Source: an uncultured Frankineae bacterium
Lineage (GTDB): Bacteria; Actinomycetota; Actinomycetes; Mycobacteriales; SCTD01
Reading direction: 5' to 3'
DNA: 6,354 nt
Assembly (NCBI GenBank): GCA_902805805.1
Contig: CADCUE010000309.1
Span: 1 to 6,354, forward strand
Shown here: positions 1-6,354 of the stretch, piece after piece
How positions within the stretch are numbered: the stretch's first letter is position 1
Layout of the letters: each line of letters opens with the position of its first letter
Notes under the pieces: generated by a model
Databases searched by the model: none
What the model saw: the letters and a program-made list of their open reading frames with translations, nothing else
What the model was told of the DNA's origin: nothing
Program-made: the position numbers and the translations under genes

Positions 1-282
1 AAAACGGCCGCGCTCGACCAGGTCGGCATCGCCACCACCGTCACCGGCCCGCTGCTCTACACGATCCTCGGCACCGTCGCCGGCGTGATCATCATCGGCG
101 CCGGCGGTGGCCTCATCAAGCCCATGCAGAGCCGCTGGGAGACCATGCTCAACAAGGCCGAGACCGAGTCGGCCAACGTCAAGGCCCAGGCGAGCACCAG
201 CACCAGCAGCGCCTCGCCGACGACCGACGCCTACCCGACCGAGCGCGTCGCCGGGACGCAGGCCACCAGCCGCGTCCGCTAG
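1..282 (+). CDS. C-terminal end of a conserved-TM-helix (mechanosensitive channel-like) membrane protein, 5' truncated
   Basis: The frame is open from the first base and ends at TAG (280-282), giving the last 93 residues of a protein whose start lies outside the window. Residues about 13-33 (VTGPLLYTILGTVAGVIII) form one hydrophobic transmembrane helix. It is followed by a glycine-rich turn and a basic/aromatic segment, GGGLIKPMQSRWE (residues 35-46), then a Ser/Thr/Ala-rich, probably disordered cytoplasmic tail. From memory, this helix plus the 'GGG-I-PMQ-RWE' ending resembles proteins with the conserved TM helix repeat, often annotated as mechanosensitive ion channel family or CmpX-like. 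The channel beta domain of MscS is not visible in this fragment, so transport function is not shown. The next gene follows 46 bp downstream on the same strand with no hairpin between, so cotranscription is likely. Confidence 0.6.
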   Translation, partial: KTAALDQVGIATTVTGPLLYTILGTVAGVIIIGAGGGLIKPMQSRWETMLNKAETESANVKAQASTSTSSASPTTDAYPTERVAGTQATSRVR

Positions 283-328
283 TCCCGCTCGTCGTCCTTG
301 CCCTGCCCCGCACTCCCCGAGGAGACCC

Positions 329-1069
329 GTGCCCACCCCCACCGACACCCCGAACACCGCCACCACGACCCGTCCCGAGCGCAGCTCGAAGCGGGCGGCG
401 CGCAAGGCGCCCCTGGGCTGGCTGCCCTGGGCCCTGCTCGGCCTGCTGGCCCTGCTGGCTGCCGCGACCTTCCTGCTCATCAACGCCGTCGACGACGACG
501 GCCCGGACGGCGCCGCCGGCGACACGCTCGGGCAGGTGGGCAGCGGCGGCTCCGGCATCGACGGCCAGGACGGTGACGGCAAGATCGCCGGCACCGAGGA
601 GGACGGGGCCGAGCAGGGCGGGGCCGAGGGCGGGTCAGCGGGCGGCGCCGCCAGCGCCGCGCCGGAGGCCAGCGCCGCTCCTGACGCCGGCAGCACCGGC
701 GGTGGGGCGTCCCTCACCGCGAACGGCGAGGACCTGCTCGCCGCCGCCACCGGCGGCAGCCTCGCCGGCCGGGCCGGCCAGGCGGTCACCGGCACCGCGA
801 CGGTCGAGTCCGTCGTCTCCGACGAGGGCTTCTGGGTCGGCAGCAGCGCCGAGGACCGCGTCTTCGTCTTCCTCACCCCTGAGGCGCGCCAGTCGCAGGG
901 CGAGTCCGGCTTCCAGGTGACCGCGGGCCAGACCGTGCAGCTCGAGGGCGCCGTCACCGCGCTGGAGGAGTCGCCCGAGGTCGCCGAGGGCGTCACCGCC
1001 GACGAGGGCGCTGAGCAGCTCAGCACGCAGGCCGCCTACGTGCGGGCGGACAGCGTCGTCCTGGCCTGA
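329..1069 (+). CDS. Single-pass membrane-anchored protein with C-terminal OB-like domain, function unknown
   Basis: The GTG start at 329 is chosen because GAGGAG (319-324) lies 4 bases upstream; the longer open frame to the left overlaps the preceding gene and has no such site. The protein is 246 residues. Residues 1-26 are polar and basic (RSSKRAARK), residues about 31-54 are a Leu/Ala-rich transmembrane helix, and residues about 55-130 are a low-complexity Gly/Ala/Asp/Glu linker. Residues about 150-246 alternate hydrophobic positions in short strands (QAVTGTATVESVV, FWVGSS, RVFVFL, QTVQLEGAVTAL, AAYVRADSVVL), a pattern like a small OB-fold barrel. By the positive-inside rule the N-terminus is cytoplasmic and the C-terminal domain extracytoplasmic. 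No catalytic motif or cysteine is visible. The fold call is inference from strand pattern; the ligand is unknown. It is probably coexpressed with the upstream TM-helix protein. Confidence 0.8.
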   Translation: MPTPTDTPNTATTTRPERSSKRAARKAPLGWLPWALLGLLALLAAATFLLINAVDDDGPDGAAGDTLGQVGSGGSGIDGQDGDGKIAGTEEDGAEQGGAEGGSAGGAASAAPEASAAPDAGSTGGGASLTANGEDLLAAATGGSLAGRAGQAVTGTATVESVVSDEGFWVGSSAEDRVFVFLTPEARQSQGESGFQVTAGQTVQLEGAVTALEESPEVAEGVTADEGAEQLSTQAAYVRADSVVLA

Positions 1070-1077
1070 CCCCGGTG

Positions 1078-1111
1078 CCGGCCGGGCGCTCCTCCCGGAG
1101 CGCCCGGCCGG
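1078..1111. terminator. Bidirectional hairpin terminator between convergent genes
   Basis: Bases 1078-1092 pair perfectly with 1097-1111, giving a 15-bp, almost all G-C stem with a four-base loop (TCCC). It starts 8 bases after the stop of the OB-like protein gene and ends one base before the stop of the convergent larA-family gene. There is no T tract on either side, as is common for terminators of high-GC actinobacteria. The symmetry and position suggest it serves both genes. Confidence 0.8.
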
Positions 1112-1112
1112 G

Positions 1113-2387
1113 TCACACGAGGTACGGGATCGTCATCGGCCCCTCGGGCAGCACGCAGAGGCGGGCGTCCGGCCCGGCCTCGGACAGCGCGCGCTCGACG
1201 GCCTCGACCAGGTCGGGCACCGGCTCCAGGTGGGCCGAGCGCAGGTCGTCGTCGGAGAGGTGCTCGGAGTGGACGCCCACCCGCGCCTTCATGGAGATCT
1301 TGGCCTGCACCTGGACCTGCCACTGGTCGGGCACCGTCGCCTCGCGGGCGGAGATCTCGTCGAAGAGTGCCTGCGGCGAGGCCGCCGAGGCCAGCACCTG
1401 CCGGTACGACCCGTGGTCGGGGAAGCCGTCCCGGCACTCCGCCGCGCAGACGATGAGCCCGCCGGGACGCACGACGGTCGCCCCAGCCGACATGCCCTTC
1501 ACGGCCTGGTAGAGGTTCTGGTCGAGCGGGTAGCCGGCGTTCGTCGTGAGGACGACCTCGAACTCGCGCTCCACCGGCGCCATCGCGATCTCCCGCGAGC
1601 GCTCCCGGGCGACCTCGTGCATCGCGAACAGGTCGCCGCCGAACGCGGCGATGATCCCCTGCTCGCGGTTGAGCACGACGTCGAGCGAGAACGTCGCGCC
1701 CGTCGAGGCCGCAGCGGCACGGATGTCGTCGTGGACGGGGTTGCCCTCGCAGACGCCCCAGCGGGCGTCGGGGTGCCCGATCCGCCGGGCGTCGTGCAGC
1801 ACGAGCACCGTCTCGAGCCCCGCCAGCCCCGGGGTCACCATCTTCGGCCCGCCGGAGAAGCCGGCGAAGAAGTGCGGCTCGACGAAGCCGGTCGTGATCC
1901 GCACGTCGGCCTGCACCCACTCGCTGCACAGCCAGACCGGCACGCCGTCGCCGAACGTGCCCATCCAGGTGAGGGTGCTGTCGTCGCGGGCGTCGTGGTT
2001 GACCACCCGGACCGTGTCGACGATCTCGTCGCCGAGCATCGCGCGCACCTCGGCGTCGGTGTTGGCCCGGTGCGTGCCGGTGGCCACCAGGACCACGACG
2101 TCCTCCAGGCGGACCAGCCCGTCGAGCTCGTCGAGGACCGCGCGCACCATGAGCTCACGCGGCTGGGGCCGCGTCGCGTCGCACACGGAGATGGCCACGG
2201 TCTGGCCGGCCCGCACCCGCTCGCGCAGGGGTGGACCGGCCACCGGCGAGCGCAGCGCCTCGCGGAGCAGGGCCGGCTGGTCGGCCGAGGTCGGCTCCCA
2301 GCGCGGCTCCACCACGGTGGTGCGGTCGGCGGGCAGGTCGACGACCAGGCCCTGCCTGCCGTAGGCCAGGTGCACGGACCGGGTCAT
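1113..2387 (-). CDS. larA: LarA-family nickel-pincer-dependent racemase/epimerase (lactate racemase homologue)
   Basis: A 424-residue protein, the usual length for lactate racemase LarA. The ATG start (2387-2385) has GGAGGA (2397-2392) four bases upstream. Family knowledge: LarA interconverts D- and L-2-hydroxyacids by hydride transfer, using a nickel-pincer nucleotide (NPN) cofactor covalently held by a lysine. All residues known from Lactobacillus plantarum LarA have a counterpart: D70 and R73 in CDATRP, H106 in GTHR, H172 and K182 in PHFFAGFSGGPK, the nickel-ligand position H198 exactly 16 residues after K182, and Q294/K297 in NLYQAVKG. H172 and H106 would be the acid/base pair and K182 the cofactor attachment site. 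Cytoplasmic; no signal peptide. The family also contains racemases and epimerases for malate, other short hydroxyacids and sugar acids, so the substrate is open. The NPN synthesis genes larB, larC and larE are not in the window. Confidence 0.9.
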   Translation of the reverse strand: MTRSVHLAYGRQGLVVDLPADRTTVVEPRWEPTSADQPALLREALRSPVAGPPLRERVRAGQTVAISVCDATRPQPRELMVRAVLDELDGLVRLEDVVVLVATGTHRANTDAEVRAMLGDEIVDTVRVVNHDARDDSTLTWMGTFGDGVPVWLCSEWVQADVRITTGFVEPHFFAGFSGGPKMVTPGLAGLETVLVLHDARRIGHPDARWGVCEGNPVHDDIRAAAASTGATFSLDVVLNREQGIIAAFGGDLFAMHEVARERSREIAMAPVEREFEVVLTTNAGYPLDQNLYQAVKGMSAGATVVRPGGLIVCAAECRDGFPDHGSYRQVLASAASPQALFDEISAREATVPDQWQVQVQAKISMKARVGVHSEHLSDDDLRSAHLEPVPDLVEAVERALSEAGPDARLCVLPEGPMTIPYLV

Positions 2388-2398
2388 GCCGTCCTCCG

Positions 2399-2417
2399 CC
2401 GTCGGGAGGTCCGACGG
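2399..2417 (-). promoter_or_regulatory. Hairpin next to the larA-family ribosome binding site
   Basis: Bases 2399-2405 pair with 2411-2417 (7 bp, five-base loop). On the transcript reading leftward the hairpin lies in the 53-bp gap between the Csp stop and the larA-family start and ends one base before the GGAGGA ribosome binding site. There is no U tract, so it is not an obvious terminator. It could tune translation, stabilise a processed 5' end or be incidental. Confidence 0.4.
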
Positions 2418-2440
2418 TAGGGGACGGCCCCGGGCTCCGC

Positions 2441-2848
2441 TCAGGCGGCCTTGATCGCGTCCAGCAGCGCCTGGCAGGCGGCCTCGCAGCGGTTGCAGGC
2501 CTGCTCGCAGAGCCGGCAGTGCTCGTGGTGCTCGCGGTGCGGGGCGCACGAGCCGGCGCACTGCACGCACGCCTCGATGCAGGCGGCGAGCACCGCCAGC
2601 GTGAGCTGCTTGTCGGAGGCGTTCAGCCGGGCGAGGTGGCGGGCGGTCACACCGCACAGGTCGGCGCAGTCGAGGTCGTCGCGCACGCACTGCGCCATGG
2701 CGCCGGCGTCCGGCTCCGACAGGCAGGCGCTGGCGCAGGCGGAGCACACGACAGCGCACTCGCTGGCGGCGTCGATGGCCGCCGCGATCAGCGCCGGGTC
2801 GACGGTCAGGGTCTGCGGGACGGACGAGAGCAGCTCGAGCGTGGTCAT
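2441..2848 (-). CDS. csp: Cys-rich four-helix-bundle copper-storage protein (Csp3-like, cytosolic)
   Basis: A 135-residue protein with 16 cysteines (31, 35, 38, 42, 54, 61, 65, 90, 94, 97, 101, 111, 114, 118, 121, 125). Two copies of CX3CX2CX3C (31-42 and 90-101) plus further CX2CX3C spacings put the cysteines on the inner faces of amphipathic helices, the pattern of the DUF326 / copper-storage protein family, which binds many Cu(I) ions inside a four-helix bundle. There is no Tat or Sec signal, which points to the cytosolic Csp3 type rather than exported Csp1. A His-rich stretch (residues 104-110) could help metal entry. The ATG start (2848-2846) has GGAGG (2859-2855) six bases upstream. The larA-family gene follows 53 bp downstream on the same strand. 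No copper-sensor operator was recognised upstream. Metal identity is inferred from family; zinc or nickel binding is not excluded. Confidence 0.88.
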   Translation of the reverse strand: MTTLELLSSVPQTLTVDPALIAAAIDAASECAVVCSACASACLSEPDAGAMAQCVRDDLDCADLCGVTARHLARLNASDKQLTLAVLAACIEACVQCAGSCAPHREHHEHCRLCEQACNRCEAACQALLDAIKAA

Positions 2849-2890
2849 GCGGGACCTCCGGGGTCAGGGCACGGGGACGGACTCGCCCCT

Positions 2891-2908
2891 GCCCGGGTCC
2901 GCCCGGGC
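2891..2908. repeat. Short inverted repeat in the divergent intergenic region
   Basis: GCCCGGG (2891-2897) pairs with CCCGGGC (2902-2908) around a four-base loop. It lies in the 97-bp gap between the divergent csp and SCP-like genes. It could be an operator, but G/C-only inverted repeats of this size occur by chance at this base composition. Confidence 0.3.
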
Positions 2909-2933
2909 TAGTCACCGCTCGCGGGCGAGGACG

Positions 2934-2945
2934 TAGCGTCGGCAG
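2934..2945 (+). promoter_or_regulatory. Candidate -10 element for a leaderless SCP-like transcript
   Basis: TAGCGT (2934-2939) matches the actinobacterial TANNNT -10 pattern, with six bases between its last T and the GTG at 2946. This is the spacing expected if transcription starts at the first base of the start codon. No Shine-Dalgarno sequence sits at a suitable distance from that GTG. A convincing -35 box is not visible. The TAG inside the element is also an in-frame stop, so translation cannot begin further upstream. Confidence 0.45.
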
Positions 2946-3416
2946 GTGCCCGCACGTGCCCGCCGCGACCCCCTGACCGCGCTCCGCGAGGCCGTCGCTG
3001 CGCAGGCAGCCCTGGTCGCGGTGCCGCCCCCGGCCGACGGCAGGCGTGACGACGCTGCGCCGCAGGAGCTGCTCGACCGGCTCGTGGAGCTGGTCCTCGC
3101 CGGTCTCGACCAGCGCCCTCCGGTCGCGCCCGACCGGGGCGCCCTGCGTCTGGTCGTCAAGGCGCTGGCCGAGCGGCTCGCGGCCTCGGCGCCGGGTCGG
3201 CACGTCGAGGCCCGCGTCCCGCCGTACGCCGCGGTGCAGTGCGTCGCCGGGCCGCGCCACACGCGCGGGACGCCGCCGAACGTCGTCGAGGCCGACCCCG
3301 TCGCCTTCGTCGAGCTGTGCACGGGCCGGCTCACGTGGGCCGACGCCGCCGCCGACGGCCGCGTGCGCACCTGGGGCGACCGCGCCGACCTGTCGCCCTA
3401 CCTGCCGCTGCCCTGA
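2946..3416 (+). CDS. SCP2-like 'sterol carrier family' protein of actinobacteria
   Basis: A 156-residue protein that I recognise as the small actinobacterial SCP-like family from its signature in residues about 80-156: VEARVPPYAAVQC, GPRHTRGTPPNVVE, DPVAFVELCTGRLTWADA, then a GRVRTWGDRADLSPYLPLP ending. SCP2 folds make a hydrophobic pocket for lipids; the ligand and role of this bacterial branch are unknown to me. The GTG at 2946 is the first possible start because an in-frame TAG lies at 2934; a later GTG at 3021 would remove 25 residues of a variable N-terminus. The protein is soluble, with no signal or membrane segment. It converges on purL, whose stop is 103 bp away. I recall this family often lying near purL or purF in actinobacteria, so its position fits. 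The opposite-strand open frame over the same bases lacks recognisable motifs. Confidence 0.85.
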   Translation: MPARARRDPLTALREAVAAQAALVAVPPPADGRRDDAAPQELLDRLVELVLAGLDQRPPVAPDRGALRLVVKALAERLAASAPGRHVEARVPPYAAVQCVAGPRHTRGTPPNVVEADPVAFVELCTGRLTWADAAADGRVRTWGDRADLSPYLPLP

Positions 3417-3429
3417 GGACCGGCTGTTC

Positions 3430-3501
3430 CACCGTCCACCTGGGTGCTCCGTCGAGAGCTGCCAGCGTGGCAGCTCGCCGTCCGCGGCGAGGTGGACGGT
3501 G
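3430..3501. repeat. Nested inverted repeat between convergent genes (structured element or complex terminator)
   Basis: This element fills most of the 103-bp gap between the SCP-like stop and the purL stop. Outer arms 3430-3441 and 3490-3501 pair over 12 perfect bases. Inside are two further hairpins: 3456-3464 with 3468-3476 (9 bp, three-base loop GCG) and 3477-3480 with 3485-3488 (four-base loop TCCG). Together they can fold as a multibranch structure on either strand. The simplest role is bidirectional termination for both converging genes, but no T tract follows. No coding sequence is seen here. Confidence 0.6.
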
Positions 3502-3519
3502 AAGCAGCCGCCCGACGGC

Positions 3520-5883
3520 TCAGCCCGGGTGCAGGCCGCCGGTCGCGGGGGCCGTGACGACCGGGTTGGCCGGGGCGGTGTCGCCGGCGAGCGGGCCGAA
3601 CAGCGCCGGCAGCGTCGCCTCGTGGGCCTCGCGCAGGTCGTCGAGCCCGAGCAGCAGGACGTCCTGCACGTCGAGCGCGTCGCCGTCGGTGACGCCGATG
3701 CGGGCGCACGGCAGCCCGCGGGCGGCGCACATCTCGGTGAAGCGCAGCTCCTCCGAGCGAGGCACCGTGACGACGGCCCGCCCGGCCGACTCGCTGAACA
3801 GCTGCACGAACGGCGACAGGCCCGCGGGCAGGACGACGCGCGCGCCGACGTCACCGGCGAGCGCCGACTCCACCAGCGCCTGCGCCAGGCCGCCGTCGGA
3901 CAGGTCGTGGGCCGACGACAGCATCCCGTCGCGGGAGCCGGCGACGAGCACCTCGGCGAGCACGCGCTCGCGGTCGAGGTCGACCACCGGCGGCACGCCG
4001 CCCAGGTGCCGGTGCTCGGCCCACGCCCACTCCGAACCGCCGAGCTCGTCGCGGGTCTCGCCGAGCAGCAGCACCGACTCGCCCTGCTCCTGGAAGCCGA
4101 TCGGCGTGCGCCGCGCGACGTCGTCGAACAGCCCGAGCACGCCGACGACGGGCGTCGGGTTGATGGCCACGTCGGCGGTGGAGTTGTAGAAGCTGACGTT
4201 GCCGCCGGTCACCGGTGTCGCCAGCGCCCGGCAGCCGTCGGCGAGACCGCGCGTGGCCTCGGCGAACTGCCACATGACCTCGGGATCCTCCGGCGAGCCG
4301 AAGTTCAGGCAGTTGGTCACCGCGATCGGCACGGCGCCGGTCGCGGCGACGTTGCGGTACGCCTCGGCGAGCGCGAGCTGCGCGCCGGCGTACGGGTCCA
4401 GCCGCGCGTAGCGGCCGTTGCCGTCGGTGGCGAGCGCGATGCCGAGCCCCGTCTCCTCCGACAGGCGCACGACGCCGGCGTCCTCCGGCCACGCCAGCAC
4501 CGTGTCGCCGAGCACGATGCGGTCGTACTGCTCCACGACCCACCGGCGGCTGCACAGGTTCGGCGAGGCGACCATGCGCAGCAGCAGGTCGGACAGCTCG
4601 TCCGGCGCGGGGTGCGCCGGCGTCGGCGCGGCGCGCAGGGCGTCGAGGTCGGCCGGCCGGGCCATCGGGCGGTCGTACACGGGACCGTCGTCGGCGAGCG
4701 AGCCCGGCGGCACGTCGACGACGGCCTCGCCGTGCCAGAGCACCTCGAGCCGGTCGCCCTCGACGACCTCCCCGATCGCGGTCGCGAGCACGCCCCACTT
4801 CTGCGCGATCGCCAGCACCGCAGGCAGGTTCGCGGGGGTGACGATGGCGAGCATGCGCTCCTGCGACTCGCTCGCCAGCACCTCGTGCGGCTCCATGGAC
4901 GCCTCGCGCAGCGGCACGCGGTCGAGATGGGCCCGCATCCCGGACTTCCCGGCCGCGGCGGTCTCGGTCAGCGCGCAGGTGAGCCCCGCGCCACCGAGGT
5001 CCTGGATGCCCTCGACGAGCCGCGCGTCGTACATCTCGAGGCACGCCTCGATGAGCAGCTTCTCGGTGAACGGGTCGCCGACCTGCACCGACGGCCGGCG
5101 GGCGGGGCCGTCCTCGTCGAAGGTGGCCGACGCGAGGACGGAGACGCCGCCGATGCCGTCGCGGCCGGTCTTCGCGCCCAGCAGGACGACGACGTTGCCG
5201 ACGCCGCGGGCGGCGGACAGCTGGATGCGGCCGACCGGCATCACCCCGAGGCACAGCGCGTTGACGAGCGGGTTGCCCTGGTAGGTCGGGTCGAAGACGA
5301 CCTCACCACCGAGATTGGGCAGTCCCAGGCAGTTCCCGTAGCCGCCGACACCGGCGACGATGCCGGGCAGCACCCTCGCGGTGTCCGGGTGGTCGGCGTC
5401 GCCGAAGCGCAGCGGGTCCATGACGAGCACCGGACGCGCGCCCATCGTGAGGATGTCGCGCACGATCCCGCCCACGCCGGTCGCCGCGCCCTGGTAGGGC
5501 TCGACGTAGCTCGGGTGGTTGTGCGACTCGACCTTGAACGTGACGGCCAGGCCCTGGCCGACGTCGACGACGCCGGCGTTCTCGCCCATGCCGACGAGCA
5601 TCCGGTCGCCCTTGGGGATGTCGCCGAACTGGCGCAGGTGGACCTTGGACGACTTGTAGGAGCAGTGCTCGCTCCACATGATCGAGTACATCGCCAGCTC
5701 GGACTGCGTCGGCCGGCGGCCCAGCACCTCGCGGATCGCGGCGTACTCGTCGTCCCTCAGCCCGAGCTCGGCGTACGGCTGCGCGAGGTCGGGGGTCGCG
5801 GCGGCGCTGTCGACGGTGTCGAGGCCGCTGCGCCCGGACGGCAGCGGGCCGCCGGAGTCGGCCGCCGGCTGGTACGTCGTCAC
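3520..5883 (-). CDS. purL: Phosphoribosylformylglycinamidine synthase subunit PurL
   Basis: PurL is the synthase subunit of FGAM synthase; it converts FGAR, ATP and glutamine-derived ammonia to FGAM in the fourth step of de novo IMP synthesis, in complex with PurQ (glutaminase) and PurS. The product is 787 residues, the small-PurL type. Recognisable motifs are the SEHCSYK linker motif (71-77, catalytic-type H73), KVESHNHPS (117-125), [10 protein letters not shown] (142-151), GRDGIGG (240-246), IQDLGGAGL (293-301) and ESQERM (339-344) in the first half, with [11 protein letters not shown] (558-568) and [13 protein letters not shown] (658-670) in the second, reflecting the internal duplication of AIR-synthase-like domains. 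The GTG start (5883-5881) overlaps the purQ stop by four bases (GTGA). No strong Shine-Dalgarno precedes it, so translational coupling to purQ is likely. About 30 N-terminal residues precede the conserved part. The two longer opposite-strand open frames are shadows. Confidence 0.98.
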   Translation of the reverse strand: MTTYQPAADSGGPLPSGRSGLDTVDSAAATPDLAQPYAELGLRDDEYAAIREVLGRRPTQSELAMYSIMWSEHCSYKSSKVHLRQFGDIPKGDRMLVGMGENAGVVDVGQGLAVTFKVESHNHPSYVEPYQGAATGVGGIVRDILTMGARPVLVMDPLRFGDADHPDTARVLPGIVAGVGGYGNCLGLPNLGGEVVFDPTYQGNPLVNALCLGVMPVGRIQLSAARGVGNVVVLLGAKTGRDGIGGVSVLASATFDEDGPARRPSVQVGDPFTEKLLIEACLEMYDARLVEGIQDLGGAGLTCALTETAAAGKSGMRAHLDRVPLREASMEPHEVLASESQERMLAIVTPANLPAVLAIAQKWGVLATAIGEVVEGDRLEVLWHGEAVVDVPPGSLADDGPVYDRPMARPADLDALRAAPTPAHPAPDELSDLLLRMVASPNLCSRRWVVEQYDRIVLGDTVLAWPEDAGVVRLSEETGLGIALATDGNGRYARLDPYAGAQLALAEAYRNVAATGAVPIAVTNCLNFGSPEDPEVMWQFAEATRGLADGCRALATPVTGGNVSFYNSTADVAINPTPVVGVLGLFDDVARRTPIGFQEQGESVLLLGETRDELGGSEWAWAEHRHLGGVPPVVDLDRERVLAEVLVAGSRDGMLSSAHDLSDGGLAQALVESALAGDVGARVVLPAGLSPFVQLFSESAGRAVVTVPRSEELRFTEMCAARGLPCARIGVTDGDALDVQDVLLLGLDDLREAHEATLPALFGPLAGDTAPANPVVTAPATGGLHPG

Positions 5884-6354
5884 GCCGCCACCAGCGCCGT
5901 CAGGACGGAGGTGAAGAAGACGAGACCGTCGGTGCCCGGACCGGTGAGGTCCTCCACCGCGTGCTCGGGGTGGGGCATGATCCCGACGACGTTGCCGGCG
6001 GCGTTGCGGACCGCCGCGATGTCGCGGGCGCTGCCGTTGGGGTTCGTGCCGAGGTAGCGGGCGACCACCCGGCCCTCGCCCTCGAGCTCGTCGAGGACGT
6101 CGGCGCTCGCCACGTAGTTGCCCTCGCCGTTCTTCACGGGCACGACGAGCTCCTGACCGGTCGCGAAGCCGCTCGTCCAGGCCGAGTCGGTGCTGTCGAT
6201 GCGCAGCCGCTGGTCGCGGTTGACGAAGTGCAGGTGGGCGTTGCGGGTCAGCGCGCCGGGCAGCAGCCCCGACTCGCACAGCACCTGGAAGCCGTTGCAG
6301 ATGCCGAGCACCGGCAGGCCGCGGCCCGCCTGCTCGACGACGGTCGTCATCGCG
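5880..6354 (-). CDS. purQ: Phosphoribosylformylglycinamidine synthase glutaminase subunit PurQ, N-terminus outside window
   Basis: PurQ is the class I glutamine amidotransferase that hydrolyses glutamine and channels ammonia to PurL. The visible part is the last 157 or so residues, and the frame stays open to the window edge. It carries the nucleophile elbow [12 protein letters not shown] (catalytic Cys; codon near 6297) and the His-Glu pair of the triad in MPHPEH (near 5970). [10 protein letters not shown] and [12 protein letters not shown] are further PurQ-type blocks. The ATG at 6350-6348 is not the real start: in the family this Met lies just before the nucleophile block and some 75-80 residues, including the first beta-alpha units, precede it. 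The stop (5880-5882) overlaps the purL GTG. PurS is expected further upstream, beyond the window. Confidence 0.97.
   Translation of the reverse strand, partial: AMTTVVEQAGRGLPVLGICNGFQVLCESGLLPGALTRNAHLHFVNRDQRLRIDSTDSAWTSGFATGQELVVPVKNGEGNYVASADVLDELEGEGRVVARYLGTNPNGSARDIAAVRNAAGNVVGIMPHPEHAVEDLTGPGTDGLVFFTSVLTALVAA

Noticed and set aside
107..328. N-terminal extension of the OB-like protein gene back to 107
   Set aside because: It would overlap the upstream gene by about 175 bases and adds Arg/Pro/Ala-rich nonsense; the GTG at 329 has a ribosome binding site.
1230..2420. 396-codon + strand frame opposite the larA-family gene
   Set aside because: Composition is that of an antisense shadow and no motif is recognisable, while the - strand product has all LarA residues.
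2912..3370. 152-codon - strand frame opposite the SCP-like gene
   Set aside because: The + strand frame carries the conserved SCP-like signature; the - strand product is Arg/Ser/Ala-rich without pattern.
3430..3501. Nested repeat as a CRISPR array or insertion sequence
   Set aside because: There is no regularly spaced direct repeat with spacers, no transposase and no target-site duplication; only inverted pairing is seen.
2388..3854. Upstream extension of the larA-family reading frame to 913 codons
   Set aside because: The extension covers csp, the SCP-like gene and the end of purL in wrong frames. The ATG at 2387 has a strong ribosome binding site and gives the normal LarA length.
3046..6057. 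Open frame of about 1000 codons on the + strand opposite purL and purQ
   Set aside because: It is antisense to two unmistakable purine genes, rich in Arg, Ala, Gly, His and Asp with no fold-like pattern, and runs through the SCP-like gene in another frame. Long antisense frames are expected in DNA this GC-rich.
6348..6350. ATG at 6350-6348 as the purQ start
   Set aside because: This Met is internal in the family, just before the nucleophile block, and the frame is open to the window edge, so the gene is cut by the window rather than short.

Overview
The window is a gene-dense piece of a high-GC actinobacterial chromosome. Third codon positions are almost always G or C, two of the starts are GTG, and the gene set is actinobacterial in style (PurQ/PurL separate from each other, a small SCP-like protein near the purine genes). 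Genus cannot be fixed from this window alone. I see no mobile element, tRNA, rRNA or CRISPR array.

Layout from left to right. (1) On the + strand is the 3' end of a membrane protein resembling the 'conserved TM helix' / mechanosensitive-channel-like family, then 46 bp later a single-pass membrane-anchored protein with a disordered acidic Gly/Ala linker and a C-terminal domain that looks like an OB-type beta-barrel. (2) A perfect 15-bp hairpin sits between this pair and a convergent - strand pair. (3) That pair, transcribed right to left, is a 16-cysteine four-helix-bundle copper-storage-type protein (Csp3-like) followed by a nickel-pincer LarA-family racemase/epimerase with every known key catalytic and cofactor residue in place. 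(4) Diverging from the Csp gene is a small + strand gene for an SCP2-like 'sterol carrier family' protein, probably translated from a leaderless mRNA. (5) A 103-bp gap holds a nested inverted repeat. (6) The right half is the - strand purine operon: the C-terminal two thirds of purQ, overlapping purL by 4 bp (GTGA). PurL and PurQ, with PurS (expected upstream, outside the window), form the formylglycinamide ribonucleotide amidotransferase of de novo purine synthesis.

How the parts relate: purQ-purL is one clear functional unit. The csp-larA pair may be a metal-related transcription unit, but this rests on strand and a 53-bp spacing only. The TM-helix/OB pair is probably one envelope-related unit. 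Most of the window is ordinary chromosomal backbone. The items most worth a second look are the structured intergenic element at 3430-3501, the LarA homologue with no cofactor-maturation gene beside it, and the Csp-LarA pairing.
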